Assembly (NCBI GenBank): GCA_001783695.1 | Contig: MFNE01000010.1 | Coordinates: 164,599-199,943 of the forward strand | Length of the DNA stretch: 35,345 bases | Origin: Candidatus Lambdaproteobacteria bacterium RIFOXYD2_FULL_50_16 | Lineage (GTDB): Bacteria > SAR324 > XYD2-FULL-50-16 | Direction: 5' to 3' | Shown here: piece by piece, positions 1-8,028 of the stretch | How positions within the stretch are numbered: the stretch's first letter is position 1 | How the letters are laid out: each line of letters begins with the position of its first letter | Translations under genes and position numbers: made by a program | The notes under the pieces: generated by a model | The model's input: the letters and a program-made list of their open reading frames with translations, nothing else | Databases searched by the model: none | What the model was told of the DNA's origin: nothing

Positions 1-10
1 AAAAAATAGG

Positions 11-54
11 CACCTATACACCCTGATTCCTTGAATAAAGTTGGTATATAGGTG
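11..54. repeat. Interrupted inverted repeat
   Basis: CACCTATA at 11-18 is exactly complementary to TATAGGTG at 47-54, leaving a 28-base spacer. It lies just past the stop of the truncated reading frame at 63-173 (minus strand). It could be a weak hairpin or the edge of a rearrangement; there is no T-run, so a terminator is not supported. Confidence 0.3.
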
Positions 55-62
55 TATGCCTG

Positions 63-173
63 TCAGGTAAAGGGCAAGACAAAGGCGTTTTTTGCAGCTT
101 CTTCGGTCGTAGTTACGGAAGCGAGTTTTCCAATTTTAACGGATAAGTCCCTGATTTTTTCTGCAAGTGCCAT
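63..173 (-). pseudogene. Truncated start of an HsdR N-terminal-like protein
   Basis: A 36-codon minus-strand frame opens with ATG at 173 behind GGAGG three bases upstream, and stops with TGA at 63-65. The peptide ends in TTTEEAAKNAFVLPFT. From memory this matches the opening of type I restriction endonuclease N-terminal (HSDR_N) proteins, which carry an 'xTEEATKNAxVMPF' segment followed by an 'IQ.LGYDVF' stretch. That continuation is missing: the frame stops and the next ~60 bases form an inverted repeat. I read it as the surviving 5' end of a restriction-type gene, broken by a stop or deletion. It could instead be a genuine micro-ORF. The match is short and remembered, not searched. Confidence 0.35.
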
Positions 174-354
174 TTTCCTCCAGGCAGTTAAGGCGGGCAA
201 GAATATAACCCAAGTTTATTTTAACTTTTACCGATTTCATTGGGTACCCGTGGGCACCTTTACCTTCGGATAACAGATGTTTTAGTATTTTTCCAGTGCT
301 TTCAGTAGGTATCGGGCCTTTAGGGTTGGGGCTGTTTATTAAAATTAAAAGTCT

Positions 355-383
355 TTGACCCCTTAGCGTAAATGTCTTAGAGT
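355..383 (+). promoter_or_regulatory. Sigma-70-like promoter for small lipoprotein
   Basis: TTGACC at 355-360 is separated by exactly 17 bases from TAGAGT at 378-383. The implied start site is about 20 bases before the ATG at 412, which has its own AGGTG Shine-Dalgarno. Confidence 0.45.
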
Positions 384-411
384 GACGTCAAACCCTTGAA
401 ATTAGGTGAAC

Positions 412-579
412 ATGAAAAAGATGATCTTAGTGGGTGTGTTGCTCTTGTCGGCGGGAGGTCTTTGGGCTTGTGAGATGGGGAAGGCAGGGAAGGAAGGTTA
501 TGAAAAGACGGGCACCTGCCCAGCGGGTACTAGCTGTAGCGGCGGCGAAAAATCCAAAAAAGAGACCGCAAAGCTTTAG
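412..579 (+). CDS. Small cysteine-containing lipoprotein or secreted peptide (55 aa)
   Basis: A 55-codon frame opens with ATG after AGGTG (403-407) and a plausible promoter (355-383). The N-terminus is a short lipoprotein-type signal: two lysines, then a hydrophobic run, then L-W-A-Cys20, which resembles a lipobox although Trp at -2 is unusual. The mature part is short, lysine-rich and hydrophilic with two more cysteines (Cys36, Cys42). No family is recognised. It may be a small entericidin-like envelope lipoprotein, but this rests only on size and signal. Promoter, ribosome site and signal peptide together argue that it is real. Confidence 0.5.
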   Translation: MKKMILVGVLLLSAGGLWACEMGKAGKEGYEKTGTCPAGTSCSGGEKSKKETAKL

Positions 580-728
580 GGTTTGTTTTGGCCAAGCACT
601 AATCCAGCCGACGGCGACGCAGGGTTTTAAGCAAAGGACGTCTGGATTTTGACTAGTTCTCTGCGGGCCCTGGCCCAGTTGGCACGGGCACCTAGCAATA
701 AACCGAGGGAGACTTGATCCCCAAAAGC

Positions 729-803
729 TGGTAGCGCCACCTAGAATCGAACTAGGATCTTGGGCTCCGGAAACCCACATTCTATCCGTTGAACTATGGC
801 GCC
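729..803 (-). tRNA. tRNA-Arg (anticodon CCG)
   Basis: On the minus strand the cloverleaf closes: acceptor GGCGCCA pairs with TGGCGCT (one G-U), the anticodon stem TGGGT/GCCCA encloses loop TTCCGGA (anticodon CCG), and the T arm CCTAG-TTCGATT-CTAGG is perfect. Discriminator A is followed by an encoded CCA (729-731). It reads CGG arginine codons. Confidence 0.95.
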
Positions 804-935
804 ATCAGCGGGGTTACCGCTTTTCACAAGTCTAACTTCCTACCTTCTACGCCTCTTTTTGTCCATAGCCTTCTGGTCCAGATTGACGGGATAGGCCAAT
901 TCTGTTGTTCTTGGGGGCTCAACCTTAGGAGATTG

Positions 936-1238
936 ATGGAAAAACTGACCGGCAAACAGGCCCGCCACTTACGTGCCCTTGGGCACCACCTAAAACCCTT
1001 GATGCAATTAGGCAAGGGCGGACTTTCAGAGGCTTTTTTGGCTAAGCTAGATCAGGCTTTGGAACAACACGAGTTACTCAAGGTCAAACTCTTGCAGAAC
1101 GCTGAATTTAGCTTAAGCGAAGCTGGCGAAGCAATCGAAAAGGCCCTCAAAGCCCACGTGGCGCAAAAGATTGGCAAAACACTTTTGTTATATCGCGCCG
1201 CCCAAGAAGACCCGAAGATTCACCTCCCCGAACCGTGA
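936..1238 (+). CDS. yhbY: YhbY-family RNA-binding protein (CRM domain)
   Basis: This 100-residue protein is a single CRM domain, the usual size for YhbY, which binds pre-50S ribosomal particles and assists large-subunit assembly. The N-terminus MEKLTGKQARHLRALGH and the following LMQLGKGGLS loop (GxxG type) match the family. Start ATG at 936 is chosen because TTAGGAG (925-931) precedes it; the upstream extension of the frame overlaps the tRNA-Arg region and has no ribosome site. The stop TGA overlaps the GTG of the next gene (GTGA), so the two are probably translationally coupled. Confidence 0.9.
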   Translation: MEKLTGKQARHLRALGHHLKPLMQLGKGGLSEAFLAKLDQALEQHELLKVKLLQNAEFSLSEAGEAIEKALKAHVAQKIGKTLLLYRAAQEDPKIHLPEP

Positions 1239-1768
1239 ACCTCGGCGGGCACCTTGCCGGAGGGATTGTCGCTGGGGCCTTGTCCGCCGGGGCATTAGGG
1301 GCACTGGGGCGACTGAACCCAAGCCAGATTGACCCTTCCCAAGCTTGGGGCGGTCCAGAGGGGATTAAATTGGCCGGGGTTTTTCTGGTCGCGCTAGCAG
1401 CAGCCCTGTTTCCTGACCTCGACCAAGCCACACACCCCCAACGCTGGTTTTACCGCGCCTTATTTTTAGGTTTGTTATACCTTTTTGTAAGCGGCCATCT
1501 CCTAGCCTTTGCACTGATTACCCTGATTAGTCTCCTCCCCCTTTTACATCAACATCGCGGCTGGACACACCGGTTTTGGGCCCCTTTATTTATTGCCCTT
1601 TTGGTGGCCCTAGCAATCGAGTACCACCGCTCAAGATCCGCTTTTTGGAGTGACTTCGACAGCACAAAGGTTTTGGCGTTTTTCTCCCATTACTGGATTT
1701 ACCTCCTCGCCGCCATATCCGGGCACCAGAGCCACCTTTGGTTGGACCGGGTCAAGAAATCGACCTAA
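1235..1768 (+). CDS. YdjM-like membrane-bound metal-dependent hydrolase
   Basis: A 177-residue integral membrane protein with several hydrophobic segments. It carries the histidine/aspartate signature of the YdjM/DUF457 family: His6 near the N-terminus, FPDLD at 59-63, HRGWTH at 107-112 and GHQSHLWLD at 163-171. Members are predicted inner-membrane metal-dependent hydrolases, and the LexA-regulated E. coli ydjM is the best-known one. The substrate is unknown. It starts with GTG overlapping the yhbY stop by four bases, so it is co-transcribed with yhbY. The ordering of motifs is intact and nothing is missing. Confidence 0.8.
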   Translation: MNLGGHLAGGIVAGALSAGALGALGRLNPSQIDPSQAWGGPEGIKLAGVFLVALAAALFPDLDQATHPQRWFYRALFLGLLYLFVSGHLLAFALITLISLLPLLHQHRGWTHRFWAPLFIALLVALAIEYHRSRSAFWSDFDSTKVLAFFSHYWIYLLAAISGHQSHLWLDRVKKST

Positions 1769-1927
1769 TTTGATTTAAGATTTTTTTCTTTTAATAGGCA
1801 AAAAAAGGGGGGAGAGGTGCTTTGCCTAGAGGTAAGTGCCTTTAGCAAAAGGCCCCCGTTATTTTTAAACTGTTGCGATTTAAAGGTAAGTCTTGTAAAA
1901 TGGGCCAGGGTGGTAACGAGAGGTGGT
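1769..1927 (+). other. Leader region of the repeat lipoprotein, with small inverted repeats
   Basis: This gap holds AGGCAAA (about 1797-1803) matching TTTGCCT downstream, a small CCTTT-AGCA-AAAGG hairpin, and two copies of AGGTAAGT. I cannot match it to a known riboswitch. It may be the 5' leader of the lipoprotein gene. Confidence 0.25.
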
Positions 1928-3910
1928 ATGAACAGGCGCATTAAAATTTTGATCCTCATGTCCGCGCTTAGCTTATCCCTCGGGCTCTTAGGCTGCGCCG
2001 GCGATGAGGATCAAAGTCCGATGATGGTCGCCTCCCAAACCTCGGTTAAGGAGACCTACCCCGAAGACGGGGCGGCATCGGTTCCGGTTACTACTTCGAT
2101 TTCTGTGACCTTTTCAGACTCAATGCAACAACATTCGGTCACCGGGAAAAGCTCTGGTAACGCCTGTGGCGGTGCGGTGCAGCTTTCGAGCAACGATTTT
2201 AACACTTGTGTCCCTTTTTCTTCTAGTGTTGCGGTCACCGAAAATGCCAAGCGTTTTACCCTCGTTCCAATAGAGGTTTTAGAAAAAGGGCTGACTTATA
2301 AAATAAAGGTTAGTCTGCACGCCAAATCCAAAGACAACTATTCGCTCCCCTCTGAGTGGGTAACCCCTCGCGGATTTATCACTGAATCTGGCGCTAAGGA
2401 TGCTACATCTAAACCTAGCGTGGTGGGCATTTCCCCTGCAAATAACACCACTGGCGTGAGCCCTTACGCCGCCATTCAACTCACCTTCGACCAAGCGCTG
2501 GATTCCTCTTCCTTGACCTACAACAGTGTTGCCGATGGAGGTGTTTGTTCGGGCAGTGTTCAAGTTAGTGCAGATAATTTTAGTAAATGCCTTCCCCACA
2601 ACGGTCCGCCTACTTCATCAAACTATAAAACCTGGACCCTAAATTTGAAATCTTATCTGCCTTACTACTCCACCATTAAGGTGCGGGTAACCACCGGGGT
2701 TAAGGCTTCTGGGGTCGCCATGGGCGCTCAATATACCTCTGCCGGGTTTGGGGTTTCAGGTTGGAGCTTTTATGATGGGGGCAGCGCCAACGGCCTAAAC
2801 TATTCTTCTGTTCAAGATGCCACCGAGCCACAGGTAGTTATTCGAAATGGGGTCCCTGTGGTCGCCTGGTCTGAAGGCCCTGCGCCTACCCACCTTCGGG
2901 TTAAGGTCTCTAATTCAAGCACTTCTTGGTACTGGGCCGACTCGGTCTCCCTTGGGATTAACTACAACACCGCCCAATCGGCCATTGAGCCAAGCATGAT
3001 CCTGTATAACAACAATGTAATTGTCGCTTGGAGTGAATCTAATGGGTCTATTTATCAATTAAGGGTCTCTAAGTGGGACGGAGCCACCTGGGCTCGAATT
3101 GATGGCGGAGGCGCAAACGGGATCAACTTCAACACCGGAGAAAACGCCAGCACCCCTTTTTTGGTGGTCCATAACTCCAACCTTTATGTGGTCTGGAGCG
3201 AATATAACACTAGCAATGTGGCCTATCAGATTCGCTTAGCCCAGTGGGACGGGGCCAATACTTGGACTTTTAAAGACGGGGCCTCGACCGTTGGACTCAA
3301 TAATAACACCTCCCTTAGCGCCCAAACACCGGTCGCCGCCAGCAAGGACGGGGTATTATATTTAGCTTGGAGCGAGCGTAATAGCTCGGCCAAGTGGCAA
3401 ATCCGTTTGGCCGAATGGAACGGGACTAGCGGGGTCACCTTCCGTGATTCTGGGGCCGCTAATGGTGTCAACCTAGATGTCGCTCAAAACGCCTACACCC
3501 CGGCAATCATCGGCTCAGGAAAGATAACTTTGGTTTGGCGAGAGACCGGTGTCACTACAGACCTCGTTCAACTCGGCGAATACAATAGCCAAACCCTTAC
3601 CTTTTCCAACCTCACGGGCAGCAGTGGTCTTAATGCAAACACCAACCACTTCGCCCAATTACCTCTTTTGCTAAGTCGCGGGAATGAGTTGTTTGTAAGC
3701 TGGACTGAAGACAACTCCTCCAACATCGCTCAGGTCCGGTTTATCTCTATCGGCAGTGGGGGAACCTGGATTGACCAAGGAGGACTCAACTACAATTCAA
3801 CCAACCCAACCATTCAGGTCAACGCCACAACAGACGGCACCTCTATCTATTTAACCTGGATCGAACTTTCCGGTGGGTTCCAGCAGGTCCGAGTGGCTAA
3901 GTTGCCTTAA
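1928..3910 (+). CDS. Large lipoprotein: two Ig-like (Big_5-type) domains plus seven propeller-like repeats
   Basis: The 660-residue product starts at ATG 1928, preceded by GAGAGGTGG. It has a lipoprotein signal ending L-L-G-Cys23, so it should be lipid-anchored. Residues ~35-140 and ~155-275 look like two Big_5-type Ig-like domains (pattern 'YPxDGAxxVPVTTSIxVTFSDxM' and a second copy, each with a paired-Cys insert). From about residue 275 to the end come seven ~55-60 residue units, each with W-x-F/Y-x-DG, G-[LIV]-N-x-N, a hydrophobic strand, [VA]-W-S/T-E and a xQ[VI]R[LV] strand. Seven such units suggest a seven-bladed beta-propeller. Ligand and function are unknown. The longer frame upstream overlaps the leader and lacks a signal peptide. 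A surface-exposed binding or adhesion role is inferred. Confidence 0.75.
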   Translation: MNRRIKILILMSALSLSLGLLGCAGDEDQSPMMVASQTSVKETYPEDGAASVPVTTSISVTFSDSMQQHSVTGKSSGNACGGAVQLSSNDFNTCVPFSSSVAVTENAKRFTLVPIEVLEKGLTYKIKVSLHAKSKDNYSLPSEWVTPRGFITESGAKDATSKPSVVGISPANNTTGVSPYAAIQLTFDQALDSSSLTYNSVADGGVCSGSVQVSADNFSKCLPHNGPPTSSNYKTWTLNLKSYLPYYSTIKVRVTTGVKASGVAMGAQYTSAGFGVSGWSFYDGGSANGLNYSSVQDATEPQVVIRNGVPVVAWSEGPAPTHLRVKVSNSSTSWYWADSVSLGINYNTAQSAIEPSMILYNNNVIVAWSESNGSIYQLRVSKWDGATWARIDGGGANGINFNTGENASTPFLVVHNSNLYVVWSEYNTSNVAYQIRLAQWDGANTWTFKDGASTVGLNNNTSLSAQTPVAASKDGVLYLAWSERNSSAKWQIRLAEWNGTSGVTFRDSGAANGVNLDVAQNAYTPAIIGSGKITLVWRETGVTTDLVQLGEYNSQTLTFSNLTGSSGLNANTNHFAQLPLLLSRGNELFVSWTEDNSSNIAQVRFISIGSGGTWIDQGGLNYNSTNPTIQVNATTDGTSIYLTWIELSGGFQQVRVAKLP

Positions 3911-4459
3911 ACAGGGTCCTGGCGGGCCAAGGTTTGCAAACCATTTTTAAGGTCAGCCGGTGCTTGTGTTTAGGCAAACTCCGGTTACCAGTTCGCAGAA
4001 GGGCGCTTAACGAATCCGGTCTGCTGAAAAGCGCCTGCCCGGCTCCCCTTGGCTTCCCTCGAATCCAATGGGTTCAAAAGCCGTTTGGTAACCAAAGAAC
4101 GCCTTGCAGAAAAACAAACCGGCTGTAAACGGACTATCCATGGGGATGAAGGACCTAAGGCGGTTGAGATAGTTGATGCCAGTCGGGTGGAGATTTTCAG
4201 CTAAAACTCGATTACCTTTTTCCTGCTCCAATACCAGAACCCTTTTGAATTAGGGCAAAAAATCTCCTGAATAATTAAAAGCTCTAATCTTATAAAGCTT
4301 CCAAATTGCCTCGGTAGGCCCTTTATTCGTCGGTTTTTGTGCGGACAAAAACCTTGCGACTGCGCCCAACCAAAAGGGGGATAAACCCGCTGAAAGGAGG
4401 ACAGGCTCGGAGGGGCCCAAGGTAAATCAAAAAGGGGGGCGTATGGCTAGAAGAACAGA
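3911..4459. other. Long gene-poor interval
   Basis: About 550 bases between the lipoprotein and the typA terminator. Short frames exist on both strands (3934-4128 plus, 4007-4231 minus) but none has a convincing ribosome site, signal peptide or family resemblance. I looked for RNase P RNA, tmRNA and tRNA signatures and saw none. It may hold an unrecognised small RNA or decayed coding sequence. Confidence 0.4.
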
Positions 4460-4462
4460 AGA

Positions 4463-4484
4463 CCGCCCCCTTTGCAGGGGGCGG
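4463..4484 (-). terminator. GC-rich terminator hairpin downstream of typA
   Basis: CCGCCCCCT (4463-4471) pairs perfectly with AGGGGGCGG (4476-4484) around loop TTGC. On the minus strand it lies about 20 bases past the typA stop and is followed by a T-rich stretch (TCTTCTGTTCTTCT). On the plus strand TACTTTTAACT follows, so it may act weakly both ways. Confidence 0.6.
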
Positions 4485-4503
4485 GTACTTTTAACTAGGT
4501 AAC

Positions 4504-6330
4504 CTAAACCTTCTTCCGTTTCTGGGCAATTTGTCGTTCGCCCGTGTTGAGGATGGCCTTGCGAATGCGGATCGACTTCGGGGTCGCTTCCACCATTTCG
4601 TCTTCATTAAGAAAGTTAATGGCCGCTTCCAAGGTCATCGGTTTGATTGGCGAGAGTTGCACCGCATCATCCTTGCCCGAAGCCCGCATGTTGGTCAGCT
4701 TCTTTTCCTTGCAGGGGTTGATCATTAAATCCCCGTCGCGGTTGTGTTCGCCGCAGACCATGCCTTCATAAACCGGTTCCCCCGGCAGGATAAAGAGTTG
4801 GCCCCTGGGTTCCAAGTTAAATAAACCGTAGGCCACGCCCACACCGGCTCGGTCCGAAATAAGGCTTCCCGTGTGGCGCACAGGAAATTCGCCTCGGTAA
4901 GGCTCATAACCTGAAAGGTAGCTGTTCATTAAACCGGTGCCCTTAGTATCGGTCAAAAATTCGTCACGGTAACCAATCAAAGAACGACTAGGCACCGAAA
5001 ATTCAACCCGCACCCGCCCGTTGCCGTGGTTGGTGAGGTTTAACATCTTGCCTTTTTTCATCGAAAGCTTCTCGGTAACCACCCCGACATAGGCCTCTTC
5101 CGCATCTACAAATAGATGTTCAATGGGCTCTAACAATTGACCATCAATCTTTTTAAAGATCACCTCTGGGCGACCTACGCAGAGTTCGAATCCTTCACGG
5201 CGCATTTGTTCGATCAAAATGGCCATTTGAAATTCGCCCCGGCCTTTGACCAAATAGCTGTCTCGATCATCGCCCTGCTCAACCTTGAGGGCCACGTTGG
5301 ACAAACATTCCTTTTCTAAGCGTTCCTTGATCTTAGACGACTGCACCAACTTGCCTTCCTTGCCCGCTAGAGGTCCGCTGTTGATACCGAACCGCATTGC
5401 CACCGTCGGTTCATCAACATTAACCCTTTTAAGTGCCTTAGGCTTACCTGCATCAGCAATGGTGTCACCAATCTTAACCTTTTCGATTCCCGACAAAACA
5501 ATGATTTCCCCAGCGTGGGCTTCTTCGACTTCGATAAACGCCATACCTGCATACACTTGAAGCTTGCTAGCCTTTAGCGGGCGGGTGGACCCATCTTCTG
5601 CGATACAAACCAGTCTGTCTTGAGCCGTGATCTTGCCTTCGTGGATCTTGCCAATGGCTAAACGGCCCAGATAGTCTGAATAACCCAAATCCGAAACCAA
5701 CATCTGGAAGGGTTCCCCATCGGTGGACTGGTGCGGGGGGATCACCGAAATGATGGTGTTTAACAAAGGCTTTAGATCAACACCCTCATCTTCTAAAGTT
5801 AGCTTTGCGATGCCTTCTCGGCCAATCGCATAAAGCAAGGGGAATTCGAGTTGCTTGTCGTCGGCCCCAAGGTCGATAAAAAGGTCGTAGATCTCGTTTT
5901 TGATCTCGTCGATTCGGCTGTCGGCCCGGTCGATTTTGTTGATCACCACAATTACCTTGAGCCCTTGGCCAAAGGCCTTTTCCAGTACAAAGCGGGTTTG
6001 GGGCAGGGGGCCTTCACTGGCGTCCACCAAAAGAATCGCCCCGTCTGCCATAGACAGGCTTCGCTCCACCTCGCCACCAAAATCGGCGTGGCCGGGGGTG
6101 TCGATGATGTTAATCTTGACACCCATGTATTGAACAGCGCAGTTTTTAGCGGCAATGGTAATCCCTCGCTCTCGCTCCAGGTCCATCGAATCCATCATCC
6201 GATTTTCAGTTTCCTGGCCTTCGCGGAACAGCCCACATTGTTTAAAGATTTGATCAACCAGGGTGGTTTTGCCGTGGTCAACGTGGGCGATGATCGCTAG
6301 ATTGCGAATTTGCAAGTTTTCCCGTTTCAT
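4504..6330 (-). CDS. typA: Ribosome-associated translation GTPase TypA/BipA
   Basis: At 608 residues it has the full length of the family. G1 AHVDHGKT at 15-22, the switch I/G2 region with ERERGITI at 53-59, G3 DTPGHADF at 77-84 and G4 NKID at 131-134 are all intact. The remainder matches EF-G-like domains II, III and V plus the BipA-specific C-terminal domain ending in a basic RKKV tail. TypA/BipA binds 70S ribosomes and supports 50S assembly and growth under stress or cold. Start ATG at 6330 follows AAGGAGAA. It is monocistronic: its own promoter lies at 6359-6388 and a strong hairpin follows at 4463-4484. Nothing is unusual in the protein. Confidence 0.97.
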   Translation of the reverse strand: MKRENLQIRNLAIIAHVDHGKTTLVDQIFKQCGLFREGQETENRMMDSMDLERERGITIAAKNCAVQYMGVKINIIDTPGHADFGGEVERSLSMADGAILLVDASEGPLPQTRFVLEKAFGQGLKVIVVINKIDRADSRIDEIKNEIYDLFIDLGADDKQLEFPLLYAIGREGIAKLTLEDEGVDLKPLLNTIISVIPPHQSTDGEPFQMLVSDLGYSDYLGRLAIGKIHEGKITAQDRLVCIAEDGSTRPLKASKLQVYAGMAFIEVEEAHAGEIIVLSGIEKVKIGDTIADAGKPKALKRVNVDEPTVAMRFGINSGPLAGKEGKLVQSSKIKERLEKECLSNVALKVEQGDDRDSYLVKGRGEFQMAILIEQMRREGFELCVGRPEVIFKKIDGQLLEPIEHLFVDAEEAYVGVVTEKLSMKKGKMLNLTNHGNGRVRVEFSVPSRSLIGYRDEFLTDTKGTGLMNSYLSGYEPYRGEFPVRHTGSLISDRAGVGVAYGLFNLEPRGQLFILPGEPVYEGMVCGEHNRDGDLMINPCKEKKLTNMRASGKDDAVQLSPIKPMTLEAAINFLNEDEMVEATPKSIRIRKAILNTGERQIAQKRKKV

Positions 6331-6358
6331 TTTAAATTCTCCTTGGGTTCAGCCGACC

Positions 6359-6388
6359 AATATACACCCATAGGGGCTTCGGGTTCAA
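6359..6388 (-). promoter_or_regulatory. Candidate typA promoter
   Basis: Reading the minus strand, TTGAAC (6383-6388) and TATATT (6359-6364) are separated by 18 bases, upstream of the typA ribosome site and start. Confidence 0.4.
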
Positions 6389-6421
6389 TTTATTTTTATC
6401 GCTTATATATTCAGATGCTTA

Positions 6422-6444
6422 GGAGTTTATTTTAGTCAAACTCC
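6422..6444 (-). terminator. Hairpin at the end of the mre operon
   Basis: GGAGTTT (6422-6428) and AAACTCC (6438-6444) form a perfect 7-bp stem just after the last gene of the minus-strand operon and before the typA promoter. There is no T-run, so termination is only suggested by position. Confidence 0.35.
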
Positions 6445-6463
6445 CAAGACGATGCTGGCGGGT

Positions 6464-7438
6464 TTAAAAATAGGCCTCAAATCTTAGGCTTAAGCCATCT
6501 TGTAGATTGGCATTATTGCCATAGAGGCAATGGGTGCTGCGCAGCTCAAAAAGAATTGGCAAGGCCAAGGGGCCTTCTTCAAGGAGTTTTAGATCACTCG
6601 CGCCCAAGATAAACTGGAGGTTAACCAGACTAAAAGAGTCATTTTGCCCGACCTTATCCAAGAAGGTCACTGGCTGCTGGGTCCCTTCTAACATAAGCCC
6701 ATAATGGGCGTATCCAAATTGGTTGATAAAGGCACTGTCTAAATGTCGCCCAATCCCTTTATACAGAACAACCTCGTTACCTTTTGAGTTTTTAACCTTG
6801 GCATTTAAGGGAACACTCAAATTTGCTTGGCTCCTAAACATCATCCTGGAACCAGAAAGGTAGGCCTCCCAAAGCAACTTAAACTCGACCTGATTCAACC
6901 CGTCACCCAAGTTTAGTGGGTGGGCCTGATTATACCCAGTTTCCCCATCGTTAAGGTTTAGGTTAAGCCCATAAAGCCAAAGGTGAGTATCATCATAATA
7001 ACCACGCCACCAAGTCCAAAACTCGGTGTCTCCAGCGCCTTGAACTTGGTGACTAGAATTGTTTGCCACGAAGTTGGCTGCGTCTAAATCGTTTGGGTCT
7101 TCTAATTTTAGGGTGGATTGGCGCTCTAGGGTGCGGTTGGTTTTTGCCAAGCCTAAACTCCAGTCTTCGAAGACTCCCACCTCTAGCGTAACCCGTCGGT
7201 TGACCTCTTGGTAGTAAAGGTCACCCGAAACATGGCTGTCGATAATATTTTGGCGTCGGGCTTCCTTGTTTTTAAGGGCGATGGTGTTATTTTTGTTTTT
7301 ATAGGCCCTACTGGATTGCTTGGTTTCCTGCCCAGCATCCACCCTTAAGACCCCAGGAGGCAAAAATGCGATTTGTTGCGCCCAAAGGGTAAGGGGGCAA
7401 CAAAGAAGGATAAAACCGATCAGGCCTTTTTTAAACAT
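6464..7438 (-). CDS. Putative outer-membrane beta-barrel protein, last gene of the mre operon
   Basis: This 324-residue protein has a clean signal peptide ending in LTLWA-QQ around residue 21. The mature part alternates polar and hydrophobic residues and ends in LRFEAYF, with a terminal Phe typical of barrels recognised by BamA. A GAGDTEFW segment followed by strand-like repeats is reminiscent of the 'MetA-pathway of phenol degradation' putative transporter group (PF13557), but this is a loose impression. Its ATG shares one base with the maf stop (TAATG), so it is translationally coupled to maf and co-transcribed with the shape genes. The function is unknown. An envelope role linked to cell elongation is an inference from context only. 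Confidence 0.6.
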   Translation of the reverse strand: MFKKGLIGFILLCCPLTLWAQQIAFLPPGVLRVDAGQETKQSSRAYKNKNNTIALKNKEARRQNIIDSHVSGDLYYQEVNRRVTLEVGVFEDWSLGLAKTNRTLERQSTLKLEDPNDLDAANFVANNSSHQVQGAGDTEFWTWWRGYYDDTHLWLYGLNLNLNDGETGYNQAHPLNLGDGLNQVEFKLLWEAYLSGSRMMFRSQANLSVPLNAKVKNSKGNEVVLYKGIGRHLDSAFINQFGYAHYGLMLEGTQQPVTFLDKVGQNDSFSLVNLQFILGASDLKLLEEGPLALPILFELRSTHCLYGNNANLQDGLSLRFEAYF

Positions 7439-8028
7439 TAGTGTTTGCTTCGGATAACATTGAGCCGGAGTAGGTCTTCCAGCAATTCTTCGATCGGTAA
7501 GCCCACGACGTTGTTAAACGAGCCTTCGATCCCTTCTACCAAAAAGGTTCCCAACCCTTGGATCGAATAACTCCCGGCTTTATCTAAAGGCTCTGGGTCT
7601 AGTGCGTAGGACTCTAACATCCCCAAAGGATTATCGCGAAAATGCACCTTTGAGGTCACCTCGCGCAACACCTCCTGATCCCCTAAAAACACCCCATAAC
7701 CGGTAATCACTTCGTGGGTACGGCCATTTAACAATTCTAACATCGGCAACACCTCAGCTTGGCTTTTGGGCTTGCCAATAATCTCGCCATTTAAAAGCAC
7801 CAAGGTGTCTGCGGTAATCAAGGCGATCCGGTCGGAATATTCCAAAAAGGGCTCAGCTTTTTCTAAAACCATCCTCCTAACGTAATCCATCGGCGATTCG
7901 CCCGAGCGGACTGATTCATCGATATCAGCGGTATCTACTTCAAACTCCAGACCAAAACGGGCCAGATATTCCTGGCGTCTGGGCGAGCCCGAAGCAAGCA
8001 GTATGGGGACCAACTGGTTAAAAATCAC
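7438..8028 (-). CDS. maf: Maf-like nucleoside triphosphate pyrophosphatase
   Basis: This 196-residue protein is full length for Maf/YhdE. The N-terminal nucleotide-binding motif LASGSPRR is at 11-18, the catalytic-type ADT is at 73-75 and IGKPKSQAEV follows. Family members hydrolyse non-canonical or pyrimidine NTPs (dTTP/UTP, modified nucleotides) to monophosphates and have been tied to septation arrest. The likely start is GTG at 8028, which overlaps the mrdA stop (GTGA), making the pair coupled. maf is a frequent neighbour of mreBCD genes in bacteria. I cannot assign the precise substrate subgroup from sequence alone. Confidence 0.93.
   Translation of the reverse strand: MIFNQLVPILLASGSPRRQEYLARFGLEFEVDTADIDESVRSGESPMDYVRRMVLEKAEPFLEYSDRIALITADTLVLLNGEIIGKPKSQAEVLPMLELLNGRTHEVITGYGVFLGDQEVLREVTSKVHFRDNPLGMLESYALDPEPLDKAGSYSIQGLGTFLVEGIEGSFNNVVGLPIEELLEDLLRLNVIRSKH

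Noticed and set aside
427-780. 117-residue minus-strand frame covering the tRNA-Arg and small lipoprotein
   Set aside because: It overlaps a clear tRNA and has no family resemblance or ribosome site; it is a shadow frame.
1769-1927. Possible cyclic di-GMP riboswitch before the repeat lipoprotein
   Set aside because: The conserved core bases and paired stems of the GEMM classes could not be placed.
4030-4060. Similarity of a C/T-rich stretch here to one near 35190-35215, considered as a dispersed repeat
   Set aside because: The match is partial and low-complexity, without conserved ends.
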